Shown here in pieces: positions 1 through 4,973 of a stretch of 7,629 nt of DNA. Origin of the DNA: Streptomyces speibonae (GTDB lineage Bacteria > Actinomycetota > Actinomycetes > Streptomycetales > Streptomycetaceae); the NCBI GenBank assembly GCA_000715605.1, contig KL568587.1:21918-29546 (forward strand). The letters run 5' to 3'. A program made the translations under genes and the position numbers. How positions within the stretch are numbered: position 1 is the first letter of the stretch; every line of letters starts with the position of its first letter. Below the pieces are notes generated by a model. It saw only the letters and a list, made by a program, of their open reading frames with translations, searched no databases and was not told the DNA's origin.

Positions 1-21
1 AGAGATGTGTATAAGAGACAG
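1..21 (+). other. Sequencing adapter remnant (Tn5 mosaic end)
   Basis: Bases 3-21 read AGATGTGTATAAGAGACAG, which is exactly the 19-bp Tn5 mosaic end present in transposase-based (Nextera-type) library adapters; the AG in front is also adapter-like. This is untrimmed adapter at a contig end, not biology. Translated, it yields the artefactual N-terminus MCIRDS fused to the first genomic codons. Genomic sequence starts at about base 22. Confidence 0.97.
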
Positions 22-224
22 CGCCTGCACCACCCTGTGGACCGGCGGCCTGTGCCAGGCCCTCGCCCGCGCGGGGCGCACGGGTGAACACCTGACCGTG
101 CTGTTCGGCGGGCCGCACCAGTCGCTGCCGAGCCTCCTGAGCGCCGGGGTACGCCCGGGTGACGTCATCCATCCGATACGGGTCTTCCGCCAGGCATCTG
201 TGGGTGCTCGGGGCGATGGAGATC
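22..224 (+). pseudogene. Unrecognised host gene fragment, frameshifted and cut by transposon end
   Basis: The frame entering from base 22 (first full codon GCC at 23) reads ACTTLWTGGLCQALARAG, then GEHLTVLFGGPHQSLPSLLS and AGVRPGDVIHPIRV, with strong GC third-position bias. I cannot name the family; it resembles conserved hypothetical proteins of streptomycetes. After HPIRV (about base 183) the frame gives implausible sequence, but the next frame gives ARHLWVLGAMEI up to base 224. One extra base, probably a T at 185-186, therefore separates two halves of one coding sequence: removing it gives HPIRV-SARHLWVLGAMEI. Coding then stops abruptly at base 225, where a Tn3-like terminal repeat starts. 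The 5' end is missing because the contig begins here. The frameshift may be a real mutation or a sequencing error near a contig end. Confidence 0.75.
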
Positions 225-261
225 GGGTGTGAGTAGTTGGGGTACAGGAAATCCCGGTGAG
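225..261 (+). repeat. Tn3-family terminal repeat (end 1), inside facing right
   Basis: A 37-bp segment starts GGGTGTGAGTAGTTGGGGTA and ends GGTGAG. Aligned without gaps it matches 26 of 37 positions of the better-preserved end at 4855-4891. The shared core includes TGAGTAG and GGTACAG. Tn3-family ends are about 38 bp, begin GGGG and finish in a TAAG-like tail, which fits. It lies 22 bp beyond the 3' end of tnpR and exactly where host coding sequence is interrupted, both expected of a transposon end. The five bases outside it (220-224) are AGATC, the candidate half of a 5-bp target duplication; its partner is not in the window. Confidence 0.72.
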
Positions 262-282
262 ATTGATCTTGCTGCGGTCCGC

Positions 283-951
283 CTACTTCGCGGGTGCTTC
301 GAGCTGGCGGGGGACGGCGCCCGTACGCAGTTCGCGCAGATCGGGAATGTGGTTGTAGAGGGTGCCCGGGGAGACGCCCAGCAGCTTGGCGATCGAGGTG
401 ATGGAGCGGCAAGGGTCGGGTAGGAGGTCGCGGGCGGCGCGGATGACTTCCTCGGTGGCGACGGTGGGTCGTCCGCCGACGCGGCCGCGGGCCCGGGCGG
501 CGACCAGGCCCTCGTTGGTGCCGATGACGACGAGCTCGCGGATGAACTCCGCGAGGGCGGCGAAGACGTGGAAGACCAGCCGGCCGCCCGGGGTGGTGGT
601 GTCGAGGTTCTCATGGAGCGAGGTGAAGCCGACGCCGCGCTCGCGGAGTTCGGCGACCATGTTGATGAGGTCCTGCAGGCTTCGGCCGTAGCGGTCGAGC
701 GAGGGGACGACGAGGGTGTCGCCGGGGTCGAGGAAGGCGTGGCACGCCTTCAGCTCGGGGCGGAGGGCGTTCTTGCCGGACTTCTTGTCCGCGAAGATCT
801 TCCGGCACCCGGCGGCGGTGAGCGCGTCGAGCTGCCGTTCGAGCTTCTGTCCGCCGGTCGAGACCCGGGCGTATCCGATCTTGATTTCGGTGCGGACGAG
901 CGGCTCGGCGACGAGGAGGTCCGGCCCGTCGGCCGGTTCGAGGGGGGTCAT
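283..951 (-). CDS. tnpR: Tn3-family serine resolvase
   Basis: This is a 222-residue serine recombinase that would resolve transposon cointegrates at a res site. The N-terminal catalytic domain contains GYARVST with the nucleophile Ser31 (flanked by Tyr27 and Arg29), then LDRYGRS at 85-91, supplying Asp86, Arg87 and Arg90, which align with Asp67, Arg68 and Arg71 of gamma-delta resolvase. TTTPGGRLVFHVFAALAEF follows, leading into the dimer helix, and AARARGRVGGRP marks the link to a C-terminal helix-turn-helix (about 180-205, SIAKLLGVSPGTLYNHI). All key residues are present and no lesion is seen. The N-terminus carries about 22 extra residues before the fold (LLVAEPLVRTEIK). The start is the first ATG after an in-frame TGA at 961-963; its Shine-Dalgarno is weak. 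The gene points toward terminal repeat end 1 and stops 22 bp short of it. Unlike tnpA in this window it looks functional. Confidence 0.95.
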   Translation of the reverse strand: MTPLEPADGPDLLVAEPLVRTEIKIGYARVSTGGQKLERQLDALTAAGCRKIFADKKSGKNALRPELKACHAFLDPGDTLVVPSLDRYGRSLQDLINMVAELRERGVGFTSLHENLDTTTPGGRLVFHVFAALAEFIRELVVIGTNEGLVAARARGRVGGRPTVATEEVIRAARDLLPDPCRSITSIAKLLGVSPGTLYNHIPDLRELRTGAVPRQLEAPAK

Positions 952-963
952 GGCCCCGGATCA

Positions 964-1025
964 TGTCAGAAAACGGTGGTTGCGGGTTGTTGAATGACCC
1001 TGGTTTTTGAAGGGGTTTTTGAAGG
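964..1025. promoter_or_regulatory. Candidate resolvase res/operator region upstream of tnpR
   Basis: Directly upstream of tnpR, 964-999 is a loose dyad: TGTCAGAAAA on the left faces TTGAATGACC on the right (TGTCA against GGTCA on the other strand), with a total span of 36 bp. Tn3-type res sites consist of three such dimer sites of roughly 25-35 bp next to tnpR, and the same DNA normally serves as the tnpR operator. It is followed by the tandem 12-mers described separately. The assignment rests on position and weak symmetry; I cannot delimit subsites I, II and III. Confidence 0.4.
1002..1025 (+). repeat. Perfect tandem duplication of a 12-bp unit
   Basis: GGTTTTTGAAGG occurs twice with no gap (1002-1013 and 1014-1025). 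A diverged third copy with one extra base, GGTTTCTTGAAGG, lies at 1075-1087. The T-rich run stands out in GC-rich DNA. The position, 50 bp from the resolvase start, suggests protein-binding iterons or part of the res region, but replication slippage would give the same tandem pair. Confidence 0.85.
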
Positions 1026-1099
1026 CCCTATGGGGTCCGGGCGCGGCCTTGCGGAGCGATCTTCAGAGAACGAAGGTTTCTTGAAGGTCGCCGGGTCTC

Positions 1100-1116
1100 C
1101 CCTCACGACGTGAGGG
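1100..1116. repeat. Short inverted repeat (7-bp stem, 3-nt loop)
   Basis: CCCTCAC, spacer GAC, GTGAGGG forms a perfect 7-bp stem in the gene-free stretch between tnpR and the tetR-type gene. It has no T tract on either side, so a protein-binding dyad is as likely as a terminator. Gene-free stretch 952-1323 otherwise shows only the repeats listed here. Confidence 0.55.
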
Positions 1117-1164
1117 ACGTGTCTCTCGAAGTGGAGTTGAACCAGAGGGTGATCACGTATGGGG

Positions 1165-1189
1165 CGGCGCAGAAGTATGTACTGCGCCG
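1165..1189. repeat. Inverted repeat (8-bp stem, 9-nt loop)
   Basis: CGGCGCAG (1165-1172) and CTGCGCCG (1182-1189) are perfect complements around the AT-rich loop AAGTATGTA. It lies about 135 bp downstream of the end of the TetR-family gene on the minus strand. It could terminate transcription arriving from that gene, or be a recombination or binding site. No U-tract follows on the minus strand. Confidence 0.6.
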
Positions 1190-1323
1190 TACGCGAATCC
1201 GCGTCCCGTCGGTCTCGGGGCCGTGACCCGAATCGTCGAGGATCCTTGACGGGGTAGGCGCCGGCCCCTCGAACCCGGGACGGCGTGGTGGGTCGCCCCC
1301 GCCGAACGCCGGGTGAGTCCCGT

Positions 1324-1938
1324 TCAGGGCAGGGGGGTGAGCGCGTCCTCCAGCGCCGCCCGCGCGCCACGCAGGGCGAGACGGAGCTGGTCTGGTGTGC
1401 GGCGGACCTGGGCCAGCAGGAGGCCGCCCTGAATTGCGGCCATGGTGAGGTCGGCCAGCTCCGTCACGTCCGCGTCCGGGCACAGCTCGCCGGACTCCTG
1501 CATCCGGTGCAGGCCCGCGATGAGGGGGGCCTCCCAGCGCGCGAAGGCGTCCACGAACGCCTGGCGGGCGAGGTCATCCCGGCCGCTGAGCTGGCTGGCC
1601 AACGAGCCGATCGCGCAGCCGCCCACCGCGTCCTGCCGCGTTCCGTTGGCCACAATTGCGTCGAACCAGCGGTCGATACCGGCCAGCGAGTCAACCTTCA
1701 GGAGCAACGGTTCCTGCGCGGCCAGCACCGTGTCCACGGTGGAATGCACTACAGAGCGGATGAGGTCGTCGCGGTCGTCGAAGTAGTGGTAGAGCTGGCT
1801 GCGGCCGACCCCCGCGGCGCGTTCGACATCGTCCAGTGTCACCGCCGCGACGCCATGCCGCTGGATGAGGTCTGCTGCCGCATCAAGGATGCGTTTCCGG
1901 GTCGCGCGACCCCGTGCGGTGGTCGGTGTGTGCCCCAT
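1324..1938 (-). CDS. TetR/AcrR-family transcriptional repressor
   Basis: A 204-residue one-component regulator. The N-terminal DNA-binding domain runs from about residue 12 to 60: RKRILDAAADLIQRHGVAAV, then TLDDVERAAGVGRSQLYHYF, a textbook TetR helix-turn-helix with the recognition helix around 44-53. The C-terminal ligand-binding half (from about 65) contains GGCAIGSLASQLSGRDDLAR, typical of the YxaF/LmrA-like TetR subgroup, and should bind an unknown small hydrophobic effector. The ATG start has a good Shine-Dalgarno (GGAGGAGG) 4-11 bases upstream. It is divergent from the LLM oxidoreductase gene with a 119-bp gap holding two strong dyads, so it most likely represses both itself and that gene. 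The fold is intact with no lesions. The family call is secure; the ligand and function are unknown. Confidence 0.95.
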   Translation of the reverse strand: MGHTPTTARGRATRKRILDAAADLIQRHGVAAVTLDDVERAAGVGRSQLYHYFDDRDDLIRSVVHSTVDTVLAAQEPLLLKVDSLAGIDRWFDAIVANGTRQDAVGGCAIGSLASQLSGRDDLARQAFVDAFARWEAPLIAGLHRMQESGELCPDADVTELADLTMAAIQGGLLLAQVRRTPDQLRLALRGARAALEDALTPLP

Positions 1939-1955
1939 GGAGCCTCCTCCGTGCT

Positions 1956-1973
1956 TTGTACTTCACAGTATAG
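1956..1973. promoter_or_regulatory. Degenerate third operator-like site (O3)
   Basis: TTGTAC-TTCACA-GTATAG keeps the half-site plus 6-bp spacer layout of the two better sites downstream but with imperfect symmetry. Its centre is 23 bp from that of O1, about two helical turns. It overlaps the best minus-strand -10 candidate for the repressor gene, a sensible place for autoregulation. Confidence 0.45.
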
Positions 1974-1995
1974 AGATTCTGTACTTGCTGATACA
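1967..1995 (-). promoter_or_regulatory. Candidate promoter of the TetR-family gene
   Basis: On the minus strand TATACT (1972 down to 1967) is a good -10 hexamer. With a 17-bp spacer the -35 would be TGTATC (1995 down to 1990), a weak match. The predicted start of transcription falls about 20 bp before the coding start at 1938. The -35 sits inside operator O1 and the -10 inside O3, so repressor binding would block polymerase. I could not settle on a convincing promoter for the divergent LLM gene; TACTAT (2015-2020), within O2, is a possible -10. Confidence 0.45.
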
Positions 1996-1996
1996 G
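1979..1996. promoter_or_regulatory. Operator O1, dyad CTGTA-N8-TACAG
   Basis: CTGTACTTGCTGATACAG is an 18-bp dyad with perfect 5-bp arms. It shares 14 of 18 bases with O2, including both outer hexamers CTGTAC and ATACAG. It lies between divergent repressor and oxidoreductase genes, the usual place for a TetR-family operator. The size and symmetry fit a TetR dimer. Confidence 0.8.
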
Positions 1997-2011
1997 TCTG
2001 CCGCCAGTCTT

Positions 2012-2029
2012 CTGTACTATGCGATACAG
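2012..2029. promoter_or_regulatory. Operator O2, dyad CTGTA-N8-TACAG
   Basis: CTGTACTATGCGATACAG repeats the outer hexamers of O1, while the central six bases differ at four positions, the pattern expected when only the arms are under selection. Centre-to-centre distance from O1 is 33 bp, three turns of DNA, so two dimers would sit on the same helical face. It ends 28 bp before the GTG of the LLM gene and probably overlaps that gene's promoter. Confidence 0.8.
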
Positions 2030-2057
2030 TCCGCGGTGGTGACGTGGAAGGAGAACC

Positions 2058-3080
2058 GTGTCCGTCATCCCACCCGTCCAGCTCTCCGTGCTGGACACCA
2101 CGATCATCGGCCGCACCCCTGAGTCGGCGTTCGCCGACACGGTCGCGCTCGCGCAGCACGCCGAGCGTCTCGGCTACGCCCGCTACTGGATGGCCGAGCA
2201 CCACGGCGTGCCCGGCGTCGGCAGCTCCGCGCCCGCGATCACGGTCGGTGCCATCGCCGCGGCGACCTCGCGAATCCGCGTCGGCGCCGGTGGGGTCATG
2301 CTGCCCAACCACGTTCCGCTCGTCGTCGCCGAGCAGTTCGGTACCCTTGGCGCCCTGTACTCGGGCCGGATCGACCTCGGCGTCGGCCGCGCCGTGCCGG
2401 ACCCGCGGACGCGGACCGTGCTCGGCCGGGAGCTTGCGAACTACCAGTCGGACGACTTCGCCGACCGTGTGGTGCAACTGGCCGGCTTCCTCACCGGCTT
2501 GTTCCCCCAGCCGCACCCTTACGAGCAGGTGTACGTGTCCCCGCGGGCCTCCCAGCCGCCCCCGGTGTGGATCCTCGGATCGTCACCCGCAGGCGCGTCG
2601 CTCGCGGCCTGTCTCGGCGTGCCGTTCGCCTTCGCCCACCACTTCGGGCGTGGGGACGCGGCGGCGGCGATCGAGCATTACAGGCGCCGCTTCCAGCCGT
2701 CCGCGGCCTTCCCGGAGCCGTACGCGATGGTCACGCTGCTGACCGTCGTCGCGGAGACGGACGCGGAGGCCTCCCGGCTCGCCGGCTCCGCCGACCTGAT
2801 GTTCCGCAGCATGTTCGCGGGTCGGCCGATCCTGCTGCCGTCCCCGGAGGAGGTGGACGCGCACGACTGGACGGCTGAGGATCTGGCCTTCTCCCAGCAA
2901 CGCAGGCGCGGGCAGGCGATCGGCAGTCCGCAGACCGTGCGGGACGTCATCGCCGACCTGCTGGCGCGCACCGGCGCGGACGAGCTGATGCTCACCAGTC
3001 AGATGTACCGGTTGGCGGACCGCGTGAGGTCCCTCGAACTGGCCGCCGAGCAGATCCCCACGCTCGTCGCGGCGCAGTAG
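2058..3080 (+). CDS. LLM-class flavin-dependent oxidoreductase (YhbW/MsnO8-like)
   Basis: A 340-residue bacterial luciferase-like TIM-barrel protein, expected in the cytoplasm using reduced flavin (FMNH2 or F420). Recognisable blocks are VQLSVLDTT at 7-15, LAQHAERLGYARYWMAEHHG at 31-50, RIRVGAGGVMLPNHVPLVVA at 72-91 followed by EQFGTLGALYSGRIDLGVGR at 92-111, and PVWILGSSPAGASLAACLGV about two fifths of the way in. These match the group that includes E. coli YhbW and MsnO8-type monooxygenases, and the length is normal. Start: GTG with a strong GGAAGGAG about 5 bases upstream. It is divergent from the TetR-type gene and has operator O2 just upstream, so it is the likely regulated target. The substrate cannot be read from the sequence; xenobiotic or antibiotic detoxification or tailoring are possibilities only. 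No lesions are visible. Confidence 0.93.
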   Translation: MSVIPPVQLSVLDTTIIGRTPESAFADTVALAQHAERLGYARYWMAEHHGVPGVGSSAPAITVGAIAAATSRIRVGAGGVMLPNHVPLVVAEQFGTLGALYSGRIDLGVGRAVPDPRTRTVLGRELANYQSDDFADRVVQLAGFLTGLFPQPHPYEQVYVSPRASQPPPVWILGSSPAGASLAACLGVPFAFAHHFGRGDAAAAIEHYRRRFQPSAAFPEPYAMVTLLTVVAETDAEASRLAGSADLMFRSMFAGRPILLPSPEEVDAHDWTAEDLAFSQQRRRGQAIGSPQTVRDVIADLLARTGADELMLTSQMYRLADRVRSLELAAEQIPTLVAAQ

Positions 3081-3089
3081 GAGCACACC

Positions 3090-3257
3090 GTGACGTAGAA
3101 GCCCATCCACACCGTCGCCACCGCACTTGCCGCGGACCGCGAGGCCGTACTCGTGGCATGGAGAGCGGACGCGGACACCTTCGCCGAGCCGGCGGGACAG
3201 AGCGCGTCCTTCCAGTCCACCCCGGACGGCGGGCACCGACAACGGGCCGCCCGGTAG
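3090..3257 (+). pseudogene. Possible remnant of a small gene downstream of the LLM gene
   Basis: A GTG nine bases after the LLM stop opens a frame that hits TAG at the third codon, then continues without stop as KPIHTVATALAADREAVLVA, WRADADTFAEPAGQSASFQS and a short tail to TAG at 3255. Third positions are strongly GC biased over the first 40 codons, as in a real Streptomyces gene. The placement suggests the second gene of an operon with the LLM gene, disabled by an early stop and a truncated end. I do not recognise the family. The remaining stretch to 3494 shows no convincing coding frame in either direction. Confidence 0.4.
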
Positions 3258-3494
3258 GCCGGTGTGCTCACCCGCGCCGGGCAGCGCCGCGGCCTCGCAG
3301 CTTGAGCTGCCGACTGTGCTCGGCCAGGAACGTTCCATCCCGTCCGGGACCGGCCCGCGCAGCGAAGCGCCAACGGACCGGCACCTCCCAGGCCAGCCCG
3401 CCACCATCGGCACGCGCCCGATGGTCCTGTGCGGGCCGCCGGACGACCCGTCCTGCCCAGGACCCTCTCCATCGCATGACCGAAAGGAAGAACC

Positions 3495-4523
3495 ATGTCC
3501 CCTCACCGACCCACCGGGCGGCGGCGCGCCGCCACGCTCGGCCTCGCCGCCCTGCTCGCCGCAGTCGCTGCGGCTCCAGCGGCCTCCGCGACCCCGGCCC
3601 CCACCGCGGTCCTGGCCACCACCCCGACGCACCCCGACCATCCTGCCAGCACCCGCCTGGGCGACGTGCGCGTCCTCGCCCACTTCGATCGAGCCGCGGG
3701 CCAGGTCGCCGAGAGCATCGCCTTGGAGCCCGGCGGCGGCGTGGTCATCGGCATGATCCACGCCCGCCAGGTGGTGCGGGTTGCGCAGGACGGAGCCGTC
3801 CAGGTACTCGCCACCATGCCGCTACCTCCGGGCGGCGGCACCACCACCCCGGTCGTCGGGACCCCCGGGGTCACCGGGGTCGCCCGGTCGGACAGCGGCG
3901 CCGTGTACTTCCTCTACTCCTCCGGGCAGGGCGGGCTGACCGGGATCTGGCAGGTCCGTCGCTCCGGTGAGCCCCGGCTCGTTGTACCGCTGCCCGCCGA
4001 TAGCTTCCCGAACGCACTGGTTATCGACGGCAAGCGGGACCGCTTCCTGGTCACCGACTCCACCGACGGGCGCATCTGGCAGGCCCCGCTGCGCGGCGGC
4101 GAGGCCTCCGTGTGGTCGGCGGACCCGGCCCTGGCGCCCAACGGCTTCTTCGGAGCCAACGGCATGAAGATTCACGACGGCGCCGTGTGGGCCAGCAACT
4201 CCGACCAGGGCACCATCGTCCGTATCCCGGTGACCAAGGACGGCGGTTCCGGTCGCGCCACGGTCCGGGCCACGCAGCTGGAGGGCATCGACGACTTCGA
4301 CTTCACCGGTCGGGGCACCGAGATCCTCGCCGCGATCAACCAGACCAGCAAGCTCGTGCGGGTGGGCGCCAACGGCGCCCAAGAGACCCTGCTGGAAGCC
4401 GAAGACGGCATGCAGGGCACCACGGCCGTCACCGTTCGAGGGAATCGGGCCTATGTGACCAACGGTGCAAACCTCGCCGGGAACGACCCGACTTTGATGC
4501 TCGCGGAGCTGCGCCGGCGCTGA
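3495..4523 (+). CDS. Secreted SMP-30/gluconolactonase-like beta-propeller protein
   Basis: A 342-residue protein with a signal peptide: RPTGRRRAATLGLAALLAAV then a stretch ending in ASA, with probable cleavage after Ala32. The GRRRA motif before the hydrophobic core permits Tat export, though a Sec signal is equally possible. The mature part has repeating propeller-blade strands, e.g. SIALEPGGGVVIGMIHARQV, ALVIDGKRDRFLVTDSTDGR, then NGMKIHDGAVWASNSDQGTI (from about 223) and AVTVRGNRAYVTNG near the end. This resembles SMP-30/gluconolactonase/LRE-like proteins with lactonase or hydrolase activity, but no catalytic set can be verified by eye, so the biochemical role is open. The ATG follows GAAAGGAAG at a good distance. 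It begins 414 bp after the LLM gene, so probably has its own promoter, which I cannot locate. A strong terminator hairpin follows 9 bp after the stop. Confidence 0.82.
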   Translation: MSPHRPTGRRRAATLGLAALLAAVAAAPAASATPAPTAVLATTPTHPDHPASTRLGDVRVLAHFDRAAGQVAESIALEPGGGVVIGMIHARQVVRVAQDGAVQVLATMPLPPGGGTTTPVVGTPGVTGVARSDSGAVYFLYSSGQGGLTGIWQVRRSGEPRLVVPLPADSFPNALVIDGKRDRFLVTDSTDGRIWQAPLRGGEASVWSADPALAPNGFFGANGMKIHDGAVWASNSDQGTIVRIPVTKDGGSGRATVRATQLEGIDDFDFTGRGTEILAAINQTSKLVRVGANGAQETLLEAEDGMQGTTAVTVRGNRAYVTNGANLAGNDPTLMLAELRRR

Positions 4524-4532
4524 CACCTCTCT

Positions 4533-4568
4533 GCGGGATGGGCCACCCCGAGCGGTGGTCCATCCCGC
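4533..4568 (+). terminator. Factor-independent-type terminator hairpin
   Basis: GCGGGATGGGCCACC (4533-4547) pairs with GGTGGTCCATCCCGC (4554-4568) over 15 bp with a single G-U wobble, around the 6-nt loop CCGAGC. It begins 9 bp after the stop of the secreted propeller gene. No U-tract follows, which is common for high-GC actinobacterial terminators. Confidence 0.88.
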
Positions 4569-4633
4569 GGCACCGCAAGCGGGCCACCAGCACGGACCAC
4601 ATCGCAGTCAGCATCGGCCCCATAAGCCTGAGT

Positions 4634-4792
4634 AGGAAGGTTGCCGTCGTCGGCGGGACCGGAGTGGTGGGATCCATCCTGGTCGGCCAGCTGACACGGC
4701 AGGGACACTCGCCGGTGGTGGACCGGCGCACCGGGGATGACAACGACGAATCGTTGACCCACCGCAGATATGGGTGCCCGCTGCCGGATTGA
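4634..4792 (+). pseudogene. N-terminal remnant of an NAD(P)-binding (NmrA/epimerase-like) protein
   Basis: The frame reads RKVAVVGGTGVVGSILVGQL, then TRQGHSPVVDRRTG, clearly the first beta-alpha-beta unit of a Rossmann fold with the GGTGVVG dinucleotide-binding loop, as in NmrA-like or atypical short-chain dehydrogenases. After about 34 codons similarity fades and TGA follows at 4790. No ATG or GTG start sits at the natural N-terminus (the preceding codons are CTG-AGT). It is therefore a stub of a gene that once encoded some 200-300 residues. From 4793 to 4854 I see nothing. Confidence 0.7.
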
Positions 4793-4854
4793 GCTGGCAG
4801 GACGGCCTGATGCTCGGGAGAACTGTCGCTCCTCCAACCTCACATTCGAGGAAC

Positions 4855-4891
4855 GGGGTTGAGTAGTAGTGGTACAGCCATTAACGCTAAG
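4855..4891 (+). repeat. Tn3-family terminal inverted repeat (end 2), inside facing right
   Basis: The 37-bp segment begins GGGGTTGAGTAGTAGTGGTA and ends ACGCTAAG. The GGGG opening and ACG(C/T)TAAG closing are the classic Tn3/Tn21 terminal-repeat signatures, and the length fits the 38-bp family norm. The transposase gene begins 82 bp further in and reads away from it, so this is the end next to the 5' side of tnpA. No inverted copy occurs in the window; the partner should have lain past the missing 3' end of tnpA. The five bases outside are GGAAC, different from those outside end 1. Confidence 0.88.
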
Positions 4892-4973
4892 CAGTTGATC
4901 TTGGCTGAGGGGTCGGTTCCGATTCGATGAAGTCGGCTTCTCTGCGGTGCGTGTCCGCGCACGGTCACGCGGC

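Noticed and set aside
5..232. 75-residue plus-strand frame starting ATG at base 5
   Set aside because: Its start lies in adapter sequence, and its last part is out of frame with the host gene; only the middle is genuine coding sequence.
1265..1282. GGTTCGAGG on the minus strand resembling a tRNA T-loop
   Set aside because: The flanking bases do not pair as a T-stem and no acceptor or anticodon arm is present.
1285..2742. 485-residue plus-strand frame
   Set aside because: It runs antisense to the TetR-type gene and out of frame through the LLM gene; it is serine/arginine/proline-rich, with no domain.
2583..3761. 392-residue minus-strand frame
   Set aside because: It is antisense to the LLM and propeller genes with low-complexity composition, an artefact of high GC.
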